DNA of 64,000 bases, taken from Gracilaria gracilis. Taxonomy: Eukaryota > Rhodophyta > Florideophyceae > Gracilariales > Gracilariaceae. The position numbers were made by a program, and so were the translations under genes. Shown here piece after piece: positions 1 to 11,845 of this stretch. The stretch is taken from the NCBI GenBank assembly GCA_030374805.1, contig JARGSG010000028.1, positions 186,001 through 250,000 of the forward strand. The letters run 5' to 3'. The notes below the pieces were generated by a model. It was not told the origin of the DNA and made no database searches. It saw only the letters and a program-made list of their open reading frames with translations. Positions within the stretch are counted from its first letter, which is position 1, and the number at the start of each line of letters is the position of its first letter.

Positions 1-1109
1 GTTGCGAGATTGGCCGAGTTTTCGGCAGCAAATCTACCCTATGTTCGTTGATCTCCATTTTCCCAAGGGAACATTCCCACATGGGGGTGAACGCATGTAG
101 CATATCCCGTAACATTTCACATTGATACTCTGGGACATGGTTGAAGTCCGAAGACTCGAGCTCCTTACGAGATACTTCTTTTCAGATCCCGGTTCTTTTG
201 GCATTTCTTCTGACGGTGTCGGCGTTGCTTCTGTCGACGAGTTCCAAACTTCTCTACCCAAAGAGTTCGGCCTAGCGTCTTCCGACGAATCCTTCTTACG
301 ATTGCGGCTGAAAGAAGATCAGCGCACTTCCCGTGCCTCTCCTCAACTTCGAGAATTCCGAGAACCTCTGCAGTAGAGACCTGTTTGGGTAAAATGGCCG
401 CTGGGTGTGGTAAAATAGAACCAATCAGCTGTTTCTTTACCAATCTCTGTTAAAAGGGGCTGAAATTAGCAACCAATGCCCTGAATGGATTTTCTGGCTC
501 AACAAGTACAATTTCATCCTCAAGGGCTAAGTTCTTCCTTGCGTATAATAGAGGCAATGGTTGAAATTTTTGTAAGCCGTGGTGCGCGAACGTAATTGTG
601 ACCAAGGTCTGGGATTCCGTGGGAATGTAAATAGACCAAGCCACTCGGAGTTTCGTCAACGAGCGGTGCAATTTTGACGGCTTTTGAGCCACCGGGAATG
701 GAACTTGCTTCTTGGACGCCTGTTATAAAGGTCGCCGAACAACTGGCACAGTTGTTCCGTCCTCCAGCTCAAAGATTCTTTTCTGTGGTTGAATTGCTTC
801 GATAAAACGGTCGCAAAAGTCATATCCGAGTAGTAATGGCTAAGCTAAAAGCTTGCCAACGAGAAATTCCAGGCGTACAACGCAACGGGCAAGCCTGAAA
901 ATCATGTCGATTACTCCCACAATTGAAATTGACCTATTATTTGCATCTGCTATATCGGTCGGAGAAGCTGGCCGAATCTGAAACCATAACTGCGGTGGAA
1001 TAAGTGATGGAACCAAAGCGTTTGGACCATCATATGTACCAAAATGGATAACTGCTGAACCATATATAGTTCGGATACATCGAGGTCGACAAAAACTTTT
1101 CAATTTCAT
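1..1109 (-). pseudogene. gypsy W aspartic protease, linker and RT start
   Basis: The segment at 840-1109 aligns with the protease of gypsy Z: SLIPPQLW against VESVLPPLV, and ADANNRSISIVGVIDMIFRL against ADASNNPLSTVGTVDLVVWL. The active-site triplet is lost (FGTYDGPN where Z has QDTGAGLN). After it come GYDFCDRFIEAIQP (Z: GCDYCDKFVEAIRP) and a linker ending ALVANFSPF, then an in-frame TAA, then QRLVKKQLIGSILPHP. The same linker position carries a TAG in Z. RT begins at the left window edge. Confidence 0.7.
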
Positions 1110-1308
1110 TTGGCCATGACCACAACTCTATCTGGAACACGGAAATTGCATAACTGTATCCACGGGCGTCGGAGAACACCGAGGTTTTCCGAGTCCTTGT
1201 CTTTCGTGGCCATCTTCCTCGTAAGGATCGCGACCGAGCAGCAAGGCTTTGCAGCCTCCGGCACGTCCGAGCTCGACTTCGATTGCGCCGCTCTTTCAGA
1301 AGAAGATC

Positions 1309-1700
1309 CTATGCCCAGGTTTTCTTAGCGCCATTCTGTGAAACCATTGGGTCCGCAGGTGCAGCTACCGCTTCACCTTGAGGGCGTGAAGGTTCCTGTT
1401 TTCCAGTCCGAGTATCTGTCTTCGCACGAAGGTACGATTTGTCCGGAACACGTTCCCGTTCGACTGGCGTTGACGACTCAGAATGGAGAACAATTTTTGC
1501 CATCTCTCTGAATGATACCATAGAGTTCGGGGCAATATGACCATGTTTGTAACAAATATGGCATATGAAATGACGAAGAGAATCCGAATTGGGTGGCCTT
1601 CACTACTGTCTCGGGGGGTAAGGATCCTTTCAACCGAGGCGGGAGTTCCAAGACCCGCCAGAGTGCGGCACTGGAAATGCCGGAACACGATTATCGGCAT
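1309..1700 (-). pseudogene. gypsy W gag C-terminal region with degenerate zinc knuckle
   Basis: Around 1530-1580, one frame reads CHICYKHGHIAPN, a CCHC-type nucleic-acid-binding knuckle in which the last Cys is Asn. An adjacent frame at 1309-1521 reads PDKSYLRAKTDTRTGKQ, matching VPFASYLRAKTDFLHV of gypsy Z between its knuckle and protease. The two pieces are in different frames, so at least one frameshift separates them. Known role in the family: packaging of element RNA. Confidence 0.6.
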
Positions 1701-1989
1701 ACAGAGCAGCGTCCGAATCTTCGGTAGTCGTTCCCATCGTAGAGGGCAGTTCTGGCGTTTTCAATGATTGGCCGCTCTGCACTAGATGCACGGTATCGTA
1801 GTTTGCGTGGTCTAAAACTCTCGACTGAGGCTGAGAGAAATCAGTCTTCCAAAAGGAAGATTCGCGGGTGGGAGACTTTATTCTGGTGTCTTGAATTGAG
1901 TTTCCTGTATTATAGAAATGCAAGAGTTACTGTACGGCCTTTGACCGACAGATTACTCCTCCATCCGAGGCACGAGACGATCGGAGAAC

Positions 1990-3064
1990 CTATTTATACT
2001 GATCTTCGGCCATGCTTTTAAAAAGGCAAGGCAGTGCGATGTAGGCTTGAGCCTCAGACATCCGAAGTACATCAACTTCCCCCATATATAGGGCAAGGAA
2101 TTCTAACACGAGGATTGGATCCTGCTGGGAGAACGTATTGGGCTTCAGTGTGAGCTCAAGCCGCTTAATGTGGTCTTTCACTCGTTCAGTCCCGCCAGGG
2201 GTTCTTTCTCCACTGGAGTCTTCCAGCCGATAGTATCAGAACGACACCAACTTCCGAGACAATAGATTCGTCGACTTCAGTTCTTCTAGTCCAAGGTCCT
2301 TCCGTCCCTTCGTATGGCCCCAGAAAATGACTTGCATGGCCTCGGTAGACAGAGATAGGGTAGCATGAGAGCATGGGCGCTGGTCCCCACTTTACGAAAA
2401 ATCCGTAGACAAATTCCTGACCCGGGCATCAAACTCAGCGGACGAAGAAGACGACGAATGAGGTTCTAATTTAACCTTTCTATTCTTTCCCCCCTATTAA
2501 TCCTGGCAGGGGGACTAATTACGAGAACCTTTGACACACCGGCACGCTGGGTGGCACAGCATCGTGGATGGTGGTGTGCTCGACCATTTACAGAGAGGCC
2601 ACTAAGCGGTTTAAACGATCAGTTGCCTTCTCATGCAGGACAGCCTATACTTATCGGTCTTCCATGATCTGATTGACATTATACCGTAAGACACGGAAGT
2701 CTTCCGAAACATCTGCCTCGTATAACCGTTGACAGAGATTCGAAATGTCGTGAATCAGAGCCAAGTGAGAGTTCTGCTTCACGCGCACTTGTGCCTCTAA
2801 TCCACGGTGGGTATACTCGTCGGACCTCGAAGACATGGCTTCAGGCGTTTGCGAGGAAGTAGCCGGTACTTGAGTCAGAGGGGCTCCATTGTCGGAACTG
2901 GGCCCCCGATAATCCGGTGCTTGAGCGTTATAGCCCAAGAAGTCCAGTACATCCGTTGATAACGGCGGGAGGCTCTGTTCCAGTCCAGATGATTCCGGTG
3001 GTCCGACAAGAGGCCCATATGCAGACCCAGCATTCGAGCAACCGTTGCTACGGCGAGATTTCAT
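1990..3064 (-). pseudogene. gypsy W gag, N-terminal and capsid-like part
   Basis: The start chosen is the ATG at 3064 (MKSRRSNG). The first ~130 residues hold a low-complexity Ser/Pro stretch, then the segment EDFRVLRYNVNQIMEDR, which aligns with EDLRVLRSDVNKILECLG of gypsy Z gag. Further on, KDHIKRLELTLKPNTFSQQD and DPILVLEFLALY align with the Z segments CIKRMQLSLRNQNFSGDD and DPIMVLDFLARF. The protein would form the particle shell of the retroelement. The frame is broken between about 2380 and 2650 and again near 2185, so I call it a pseudogene. Confidence 0.7.
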
Positions 3065-3922
3065 AGTATGTCGAAGCAGTCTGGAGAACGTAATGAACAA
3101 ATACCGCTTTCAGTAATGGTCCAAAGCAAATGCTCCCAATGCAGAGGGATCCAGATCCCGTTTCTACTCCAACCAATGTTGGCAAGAAAGTCAATTCTAA
3201 GTTGGTAGACCACTTGTGGGGCAAAGCAGGGAACGGAAACAAAGAACACAAACCGTGCCAGCAGCTATGCAACACAAGGTGTTCAGCCTTGCTCCCTATC
3301 GGATAAGACCAGTGGCGGAACCCTCTAATGAGGCGAACAAGTGGCGAGCGAAACTCCTCGCCGCCTCTGCCTGACAGAAAAACAGAGATTGAGGTTGGAA
3401 ATCGGGAATCCAAAAGAATGGAATCTACTGGGTGCGGCGTCTTCTGTAACGGACGGGGCAAAATAGAAGGTAACAAAACGAGCCATACTGCAAAGCACAG
3501 ACTCGTGAGCAAGAAAAGTAATCCCGAGACAAAAAGGGCAAACCTGTACAACAGGGCGAAGTGTAGCAAAGCTTTATGACAGAACACAGAAAAGGTGGCC
3601 AAAAGATTGAAAAATATTTGGTTATAACGACGGATATGTGCTCCTTTGTGACGGAGATGGGTGACTTGTCTGGATAAGGGGCTGTGTTCCCGGGGGAGGG
3701 GGCGGAAGACTGTGCGTAAGCCGAGCTCAAGCTAGATTTAAGCCTCAGTTGAGGTTTACTTCCCGTAAAATGGAGTTAAGTGCCGCCATTTACTGTATAT
3801 ACGGCTAACAAATATCAAACAAGATATCTAAGTACCCCGCACGCTGGCCAACACTACACACGTGTACCTCCGTGGCACTCTTGCAACGGCACGTCCGATA
3901 CTCGGGGGCGGGCGCACTCCTG
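3065..3922. other. No convincing gene; leader/LTR region of gypsy W and 3' flank of copia B
   Basis: This stretch lies upstream of the W gag start and just past the end of copia B. It should contain the W leader and possibly its 5' LTR, but I could not match it to a second LTR copy. A reading frame of 184 codons (3048-3602, - strand) is hydrophobic by composition and has no family resemblance I recognise. Confidence 0.4.
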
Positions 3923-5262
3923 TCACGCTAACCATACCCTTCGTAGGCGGATCCCTAATACGGACCAAATATTCAAATAGACTTCATAATAATAGGAAGT
4001 GCATCCAAAAAGAATAACGGAGATATGAGTTGCATACCATTCACTCCCTGCTAAGGGCAATTTTTCTCCACGTTGAGGACGATAACATAACCTGTCGTCG
4101 ATTTTCTGGATTCCACACATCCGCCCCTCCCCTCTCACCCCCCAATGGGCGTTAGAGTGCGCACGAAGAGAAGAAGGAGAGATCAGGTGACCAGATTGAA
4201 AGTACAGACCATAGTAAAATGTACCAGCTAAGTTCCTAGAAATGCGCTTGAGTAATTCCATGTGTCGGCCACAAAACTTATAGAGGTGCTTGTAGAGAGA
4301 AAATACCGGAAACGTTAGTTCCGGTCTTGCAGAGATGGAAATATAAAGAAGTCTTCCAAATTCTGGACCTACTCTCGGCTTGCTTTTGCGGGTAGAGGGA
4401 GCGTCTCCGCTCTTTCGTGAAAATCAGGGCAGAGGAAGTAGGTAGAGGCCATCCAATGGCATTCGCTTCAAGCATGTCAAACTTTCGTATTGATTACCTC
4501 GGTTCCAGCCACCGATCGTTCGATATACCAACCTATGAAGATCTTTAGTACACGATAATTTTAACCCCGAGCGTTCCCAAGAGTTTTTGCTTGGAGTCCT
4601 ATAGAAGACTTGTGCCGTTAGAAGCGACGCGCGATCGTCGACGATCACCGCAAGTAACACAAAATGTTCGTTTTCACGGTACATGAATACGCGTGCATCC
4701 AGTGATGAGGTCACAAAGTTCAACGAGAGAAGTTCCTCGGAGAACAGTGATCCCAATACAGTCCCTGGTTTCACGACTCCCTATATTGAATTCAGAAGTT
4801 TGCAGACGTAGCCGGGTTTCCCAGGACTACCAGATGAGAAGATGACCTGTTCCATAATGATTGGAACATCGAGTTTCTCGTAATGGTACGCGTTTGAAAT
4901 GTCTGCACCTTCCATAAAAAGGTTGTTGGCTGGAGAGAATGAAAGAAGAATGCGCCGGGCTTCATCGCATGCTACTCGAGCGCAGGTATGGAAAGGACTA
5001 TAGTCGATTAAGCACTTCTTCCTCTCTCAGCATCTTCTCCTCGAAAACCCAAGTATATGTTACGGGCTTCATTCCAGCTTCACGTGGCCCCAGTTTTCAA
5101 TTTTTCCTGCGCACCAGCGCAATCATTTCACAGTCCATGGCCTCTAGCCATCCGGAACTTTGAGAGCTTGTTTGAAACTGTTCGGAACAGCAGTATCATC
5201 CAGATATTTCTTCGCTATCCACGTTCGGAGAAAGTTTTGATTGGTGGCCGTGAAGGCTCGCA
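3923..5262 (-). pseudogene. copia B reverse transcriptase and RNase H
   Basis: Read right to left, one frame gives GADISNAY and MEQVIFSSGSPGKPGYVCKL, matching the copia RT consensus around the first catalytic Asp and PGYVCKLLKSLYG. Next comes SSLDARVFMYRENEHFV, leading to AVIVDD, the YVDD catalytic motif with Tyr replaced by Ile. At 3923-4261, LLKRISRNLAGTFYYGL corresponds to the segment that opens RNase H in copia (KRIFRYLKGT-type). Several stops and shifts break it. Probable role before decay: copying element RNA to DNA. Confidence 0.7.
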
Positions 5263-5382
5263 CTAAGTGTTATTTCAAGCCCAAAGTCCCGCTGTCGTTG
5301 TGAATTGGTTGTGTGTCCTCCGTATCCTATTATCTCGATATATGTTCCAGTAAAGTAGATATTTTTGGGAGAGGAGAGGAAT

Positions 5383-6671
5383 TCACCCCCTTGAAATACA
5401 GGATGCGGCAAGTAACGACCGAGTTCTTCTCCAGACAAACACAAGAGCGAGTTTGATGTCGCTTAGTATCCTGCAAAATGTACGGAAACGGAACGCGGAA
5501 GGAATATCTTGGATTCCACAGTCCTGGACCGACATACGAAGGCATAACCAGGCTGACCGAAGTTCAGAATGTTTTTGAAGTCGATTTTTGTTAATGGGTC
5601 CCATTTCAGAAATGGCATCCGTCCTTTTATTCTTGAGGACGGGTATCGGCTTCGCAGCCAGTTAGCATGGTTCACTGACTCCGCCTAGAATGAAATAGGC
5701 AATTTTTTCACAAATAGAAGCACGCGAGTCGTGGCCCAATGTTCCTGGATAAGTCTCTACGCTGCACCATTAGATTCAGATTCATAATCAGGAGAAAATT
5801 CCAGAACAATGCCGTGATTGGAGCAACACTTGTCTAGCTCGGTGGTTTGGTGTTCACCAGCTCCGTCAAGGCGAACAGAGAGAGATTGCGAACTCTTTAC
5901 AGACATGCTTATGTGAATTAGTTCCAGAGGATTTGAAGTGGAAATGGATCGCAGTAGAGCGATTTGTGGATTTTGGTTCTTCCTGTCCGTAAGGAAACGA
6001 ACGCATGTCAACGAATCCAAGATATCGCGTTGAAAGTAAGGCACAGAGTCCGAAGACTTGGCACGATTCGGGTATTTATTTGAGTGCAGATGAACAGTTC
6101 GTCCGTGCCACTCCAAAGCAAGCTCTTGTTTGTTGCTGGTAGCCATGACGACCATCAATTGCTTGTCGGTATCAGTGATGTCTATGGCGAAGATGCCTTC
6201 TTTGATTTCAGTTTCCCAATTGACTTCAGAGTTTCGCTTGGTTTCCATGATGAAATACCCATTGAATGGGCAAATGGTTGAGGTCAACATCACCTTGAAC
6301 TTGATACCGAGAAAACCAACAGCAAAAATGTTCGACTCAAATTCAGGTGCGTGATAAGCCTCGATGACTGTACCACGGTTCAAATGTATCCAGACATGAT
6401 CTTTGTAAACGAGGAGAGCTGTTTTTGAAGCACCCGGAACAGTTTTGATCTCGACTCGTTCGTAGCAGATGAACGACTGACGCGAATGAAATAAATGGTG
6501 TGTAGCCACAGAGTCGATGAATGTCGAAGCCAACTTAGATTTTGAGAGGAGAACGACGTTGCTATGAAACTTAGCCATATTGCGGTTGAAGCCAGGTAAT
6601 GGAGGTAGACCATCATGCCTTTCCACCGCATAAGAACGATGGTCGGATGTGAGGTTCTCATTTCCTTCCAC
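5383..6671 (-). pseudogene. copia B protease / GAG-pre-integrase / integrase, with internal deletion
   Basis: From the right: FIDSVATHHLF is the copia protease motif DSGATHH with Gly changed to Val. LEWHGRTVHLHSNKY resembles the GAG-pre-integrase LWHRRLGHL motif. LELIHISMSVKSSQSL is the start of the integrase core (normally LELIHSDV). It is followed after only a few residues by GAGEHQTTELDKCCSNHGI and ESESNGAA, the block around the catalytic Glu. The usual ~60 residues between are missing, so the core carries a deletion as well as a lost first Asp. AFVCRSRTVESKIFLP (5463-5675) is the region after the core. Confidence 0.75.
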
Positions 6672-7304
6672 CCTTGGTGAAAAGCGTGAGTTCCAGTTTG
6701 AATGGCGAGATCTCCCTTGTTTTTGGTGCGAGTTGTACTGTAACCTATTTGTACCGCGGCTACCTGGTTGATGAATATTACAGTTGCAAGAGTTGTTGTT
6801 GTTCTTCTGGCGTCTTCGCGTTTACTTTTGTAACAGTGTCTGGCACAATGAGTGCTGCGTTCACAATAGTAACAGATGCTGTCCCCGCGTTCAAGGTTCG
6901 ATAGGTTCTTGCCTTTCCGTGCACGACTTTAACGTCCACCTTCCTTGGCTGCGCTAGCTTTAGATTGTGCATATGTAAGAGAAGTGGATGCAGACGACGT
7001 ATGGGGTATTTTGGTTCTTCTTACGGGCTATTTCGGCCCCGAAAGCGTTGATGATTAAGTCGAGACTGGCATCCATGAAGTTGTAATTCATGGGTAAACC
7101 GGCGAAAGAAGTTGAGAAGAGATTGGACTAACTTGGAAACTTTTCCCTTTTCAAAAAGTTTTTCTTCGTAGATATCCAGTTCTCCAATGATTTACAGAAA
7201 GGTGAAAACATGTGTGTTCCAATCATCATCGTCTTTTAACATGAGAGTTTGCAGACGATGGCGGATGTTTTGGACGGCCAGGGTATTAGAAGTTGTGTAA
7301 GTTC
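6672..7304 (-). pseudogene. copia B gag, C-terminal half
   Basis: Immediately left of the element A insertion one frame reads YTTSNTLAVQNIRHRLQTL, then WNTHVFTF, then GELDIYEEKLFEKG, the helical UBN2-type gag pattern of copia elements. It continues the reading frame of the piece at 12106-12410 once A is removed. Near 6780-6900 a Cys/His-containing stretch in shifted frames probably represents the zinc knuckle. There are stops within it. Confidence 0.7.
7300..7304. repeat. Target-site duplicate, left of copia A (AGTTC)
   Basis: Five bases directly abutting the TG of the left LTR of element A. They match the five bases after the right LTR (AGGTC) at four of five positions, and removing one copy repairs the gag frame of element B. 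Confidence 0.75.
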
Positions 7305-7565
7305 TGTAGAAAGATATCAGGGTGTAGTCACGAAGGTTGAACGAAGGTTCAGATCAGCCTAGTGTATTTTCAGTAGTTGCTACTTATCTAGTGCCGGCTT
7401 CCAGCCACTAAGTCACACAAATATACAAACTCTTGTATTCTGTGCGCCTTGTCACAGCCCGTTTGGAACGTTCAGCTGAACTGGTCTAGCAGTTTCTGCT
7501 GCACAAAGGAGCAGCATAACGTTTCGCACCAGATGGTTCCAAAAAATCATTTCAGTCTCTCCACA
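7305..7565 (-). repeat. 3' LTR of copia A
   Basis: Begins TGTAGAAAGATATCAGGG and ends CTCTCCACA on the + strand, giving TG...CA ends. It is colinear over its whole length with 11846-12105. The last codons of the RNase H frame run across the polypurine tract into it. Confidence 0.85.
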
Positions 7566-9524
7566 GCCCCTCTCCTTCCATACCCATCAGATCGAGTCCA
7601 AAAATTTCGCAGAGACGTCTGTGTTGCTTCTTGTTGAGGCACTTTGTCAAAAGATCTGCCGCCAGATCGCCACTCTTGCGAACCAAGATTCTAACCAGTT
7701 CACGTTCTACTGCATCTCGGAAAAGATGATATTTCACTTTTATGTGGTTTGTCTTCTCGTTCAGAACTTCGTCATGGGTGACTGCAATAATTCCTTGATT
7801 GTCAACATAGACAGGAACATCAAGCTCATCTGTTCCAAGCAGTTCGTTCACCAGTCTTCTCAACCCCACTCCCTCTTGGACTGAGAACGACATAGCCACG
7901 TACTTAGCGTCTAGGGTTGATTGAGCAACAACTTTTTGTTTCTTATTGCGCCACGATATAGGTCCAACAGCATAGGTGAATAGAAAACCACGTGTAGATT
8001 TTTTGTCGTCCCCATCTCCCACAAAGAGGGAGATGTGTCTGAGGTGTCTAATAATCCCACGGCATCATCAGCATGATACACAATTGCAGTGCGCCCAGTA
8101 CGGTTCAAGTACTTCAAAATATTCTTCGCTACCTGCCAATGCTCGCGTGTGTACTTCTGCATGAACCGGGAAATGTACGAGACCGAGAATGCGATGTCCG
8201 GACGTACAGCGGCCTGCAAACGGGATCCCACCAGTGCACGAAATGGAAGCTCTTCTACTTCATCATCCTCGTCTGCAGGCTTGCGCAAAGTAGTGTTTTG
8301 CAACGGGAAGCTGACTTTTCCTGCATCCTGGACCCTGAACTGCGTTTCCAGTCTCTCAATCATCGGTTGGTTGTGTAGTTGTAGCGTTCGCCTGTCCTCG
8401 CTGCGTTCCATAATCATTCCAAGGAACTTCCGAGGTTCATCGTAAGTGCGAATATCTAAATGCTGTTGCAGTTTTTCGCAGAACTGATATAGTACAGGAT
8501 TTCCTTTACCAATCACTATACCATCATCCACATACACAAGGATGATTATCTTCTGCCCTTCTCATATGTATGAGAAAAGTTCTGGGTCATTTGGAGACAC
8601 CGCGTACCCAATTTGTGTCATAATGCCATTGAACTTGTTACGCCAAGCCCTGGAGGCTTGCTTTAGACCATAGATGCCCTTTTCCAACCTATACACACGG
8701 TTCTTCCTATGGTTCTTCACAAAATCTTCTGGCTGACGCATGTAGAGTTTCTCTGAAATATTACCATATAAAAATTCTGTCCGGACATCAAACTGTATGG
8801 CGTCAAGATCATGAGCTACAGCCAGTGATAAAACCGTGCGTACCGTACTGTACTTGACAACGGCGGAAAACAGTTCCTCATTGTGCAGACCAGCTCGTTG
8901 CGAGAAGCACCGAGCGACCAGTTGCGCACGGTCTCGCTCAAGGCTGCCTTTCTCATCGCGTTTCTTGACAAAAACCCACCGACTACTGATTGGTCTGCAG
9001 TTCTTTGGTGGTTCTACCAGTTCCCACACGGATCTCTGTTACATGTGAGCCATCTCTCCTTTCATGGCTTCTTTCCAGGCTGCCGCCTCGTTGCTTTGCA
9101 TGAAATCTTTTACAGTGAGAGGAAAGTCATCCTCAGTGTTGCCCATCGAATTCGGAATGAGCAGAGCCATGACAGCGTCTGGAGTGAGCCGAGTAGGTGC
9201 TTTGCGGGAACGCGTAGACCGCCTGAGCTCTTCCGGGTAGTGTGTCACCAGCTCTGGGGCGTAGGAGAACTCTCCATGAGCGTCGACAAATTCATCTTCT
9301 TCCTTTACCTCTTCGTCCACCAGGTGTTTCTTCTTTCGATCTTCTTCCTTGACCATGTCCTTTCCAGTAACTCCTGCCTGTTGTAATTCATTCTTCTGTG
9401 CATTCTTTTCTTCATTGTGTTTGACCTCACCAAAGTCAACCTCCCCATGGCCATCATCAGGCCTAGAGCCAGACACAGATGTCCATCCAGTGATCTTTTC
9501 ATTGAACGTCACATCTTGAGACAC
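7552..9524 (-). pseudogene. copia A reverse transcriptase and RNase H
   Basis: From the right: a Glu/Lys-rich linker, then WKEAMKGEMAHM; after a stop at about 9037 comes RT proper, with PISSRWVFVKKRDEKG, AIQFDVRTEFLYGNI (catalytic Asp region), YRLEKGIYGLKQASRAW and LVYVDDGIVIGKG (the YVDD motif, intact but split by a frame break at ~8540). RNase H follows at 7552-8022 with KKSTRGFLFTY, STLDAKYVAMS and KVKYHLFRDAV, the standard copia end. At least three breaks separate otherwise well preserved segments. Probable role: reverse transcription in the particle. Confidence 0.85.
7566..7583 (-). promoter_or_regulatory. Polypurine tract of copia A
   Basis: On the - strand this reads GTATGGAAGGAGAGGGGC directly before the TGTGG start of the 3' LTR, the expected place for the plus-strand primer. 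Confidence 0.65.
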
Positions 9525-9529
9525 TCTGA

Positions 9530-10819
9530 CTCTGTTCTAATTAAGGATGTATACTCTGTAGCACCTCTCTGTCCGTATCCTACCAGGATATTATTTTGAT
9601 GGCGCGCTTTTCGTACTTCGCGCTTCGCTGACGTCGCTCTTTGAAAATTTGCACATAAAACTGTGCCCCAAAGGTTCGCAGATGAGATATGTCCGGCTTC
9701 ATGCCGGTGAAGGCTGCTACTGGAGTCATGTCGGGTTCACCTTCTCTTCGAACAAATGTTCGATTCCGTAAGTAGTTCGCTGTATATACAGCCCACGCCC
9801 AAATTGGCGGCTGTGGGGTGTCCCTTCGATCGTACTTAGCATGGTCTGAGCCTTGTCATTCAGAGTTCGATTGAGTCCCTCTGCTTTTCATTTGACTCTG
9901 GACTGTATGCTGGGCTCCATTCCATGAGTACACCTTTACCATTCATCCAGGCCACCATGGAGTTTGATAGGTGCTAACTTTCGTTGTCACACCTGAAACG
10001 CTTGAGTACACGCCCTGACTGAATCTCAAAGACTGAGATCATATCCTTCACCTGGTTCTCTACCTGGTTCTTGGTTCTCATGAACCGTACTGATAACATA
10101 CTGCTTTTGTCATCATACGTCGTCACGACGTACTTAGACTTGGATAGGCTCTCCACCTTCATAGGTCTCATCACATCTGAATGAACGAGATCCAGTACTT
10201 CCATGTTTTCCCTTGAGTTCTTGCTCGGTTTTTGATATGCTCGCATAGCTTTGCCTTCTGCACATGGCTCACAGTGTCCGAAGTCCTGCACTTGGGTCTT
10301 TGCTACACCATTGATGACCCTCAACGTCTTCCGCATGTACTCCAGGCTAGCATGACCAAGAAGCTTATACCAGGTTAAAGCAAAACTGTCCTGCCCGTTC
10401 GCGATCAGAACACTTGTGCCTGTTACATCAATTGGTTCAAACTTGATGTCATACAGTCCAGAAGTCTGTTCTCTACCAATTGTTAGAATGTCCATATTGC
10501 TCTGTTCTACGATGGAAGTAATCCCTGCTCCTTCATCATCTGACATGAACACCTTCGTGTACCCACGACGTCTGATAGCACTAACAGATAGTAGGTTACA
10601 CATGAGCTCTGGTACATACAGTAGGTTATACAAGCAAATCTTTGCGTGTTCCTCATCTGCATTAGTAATCCAGCACTCAACCGTGCCCTCACCCTGCACG
10701 GGAAGTTGATTCCGTATCCGACAGAGACGCTCTTTTTTGTCGATCCATGCACACCAGTGATGAAGTAGTCCTGGTCGTTTGTCATGTGTCTCGAGGCTCC
10801 AGAGTCCGGATACCAACAA
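9530..10819 (-). pseudogene. copia A protease C-part, GAG-pre-integrase and integrase
   Basis: The frame at 9974-10819 contains LYNLLYVPELMCNLLSVSA, typical after the copia protease. Then come WYKLLGHASLEYMRKTL with CEPCAEGK (HHCC zinc-binding region) and VLDLVHSDVMRP, which holds the first catalytic Asp of the integrase core; it ends at RFRCDNES, the second Asp, followed by a stop. Beyond it, another frame reads WSPAYSPESN, the block leading to the catalytic Glu. The far C-terminal part (9530-9950) is scrambled. Confidence 0.8.
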
Positions 10820-11775
10820 ATGTCTTGTCCCTGACGAGTTCTGTGGTTCGCGAAGTACCCTGTCTCCTTCAAGACTACATCTCCATCAGCTTCGCTGTCA
10901 CCAGTGAGGTCAGTAGTGTCCCACACCGAATCAACTTCATCATCGCAGTCGATGACCACCAAACCAGTCACAATGCTGTCGTTACTGCCTTCCTGTTCAC
11001 GGTCATGATCTCGGTCCGCCTCCTTCTCACGGGAGTGGTTACTGTTTCCCTTGTAGTTCTTGTTAAGCGGATTCTTCCAGCAATCGGGCTTGATATGGCT
11101 TTTCTTCTTGCATAAGTGACGCCTTCGCCTCTCGATGAATGTCTTAGCACGCGCTTGAAGTGCGGTGACGTGCCCAGACTTCGACCCAGACGACTTGTGT
11201 TTTTTTAGCAACTGCCTCTCTCTCGCGATTAAACGAGGAATGGCATCCTTTAACGTGGTTCCAGTCTGATTTATCACTTCAGCTGTCACGTCAAAGTCCT
11301 TCGTGAGACCTCTGAGGATAGATCGGAGCTTTTCGGCTTCAGACAAAGTGTTTCCGATTCCATTAAGCTTCATCTCGATGACCGCAAGACGGTCAACGTA
11401 GTCAAAAACGCGTTCATCAGAGTCCACACGAATATCCTGATACTGGTACAGTAGTGCATCGATGCTTGCTTGTGATAATATCTCGAAATTTGCCTTTAAC
11501 TTCTGCCATATTTCTGTGGGATCCCTGATCGTCATCATGGGAGCCAAGCAAGACTCATGAACAGAAATCAGTATGCATGTCAGAGCAATGTCACGATTTG
11601 TTTGGAACTTCTCAATAATTTTTCATCTTTCGGCACGCGCTCCTCACCACACACCAGCCGCCACAGGCTCTTAGAACGAAGTACAAGTTCCATTTTGTGC
11701 GATCACATGAAGTAGTACTCCGCCTTGAGTAGCGGATTGCGGAGCCTAGCCGCGTCTACGAAGAGATCGTTCATG
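10797..11775 (-). pseudogene. copia A gag with zinc knuckle, running into protease
   Basis: The start chosen is the ATG at 11775 (MNDLFVDAARLRNPLLKAEY). An in-frame TGA follows, then MELVLRSKSLWRLVCGEERV, and after a frameshift the clean frame from 11547 with IWQKLKANFEILSQASID and VEMK-like helical gag features. A knuckle-like LCKKKSHIKPDC lacks its first Cys. The same frame runs on into YPDSGASRHMTN, the protease active site (DSGA intact). Thus gag and protease are one frame, as in other copia elements. Confidence 0.8.
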
Positions 11776-11832
11776 ACGAACGAAATCGAGTTCAGAAAAC
11801 AGAGTAGTATCGTACCAACAGTAGCACATGGA

Positions 11833-11845
11833 GGGCCCTATAACC
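11833..11845 (-). promoter_or_regulatory. Primer-binding-site-like sequence of copia A
   Basis: On the - strand, directly after the 5' LTR, the sequence reads GGTTATAGGGCCC. This resembles the complement of the initiator-Met tRNA anticodon stem-loop (GGTTATGAGCCC) that many copia elements use as a half-tRNA primer; it differs by a small change. The match is suggestive and not exact. Confidence 0.45.

Larger units (their letters stand above)
1..3064 (-). mobile_element. Ty3/gypsy element W, 5' part (gag, protease, start of RT), runs off left edge
   Basis: A decayed retrotransposon read right to left: gag N-terminus near 3064, capsid near 2.0-2.4 kb, zinc knuckle near 1.55 kb, protease near 1.0 kb, protease-RT linker at 165-700, and the first residues of RT at positions 1-160 (motif HRVDLLP, matching HRIDLLP in element Z). 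Colinear segments recur in gypsy Z (56-64 kb), which is the basis for the domain calls. Many stops and frameshifts; not functional. The rest of pol lies outside the window. Confidence 0.8.
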
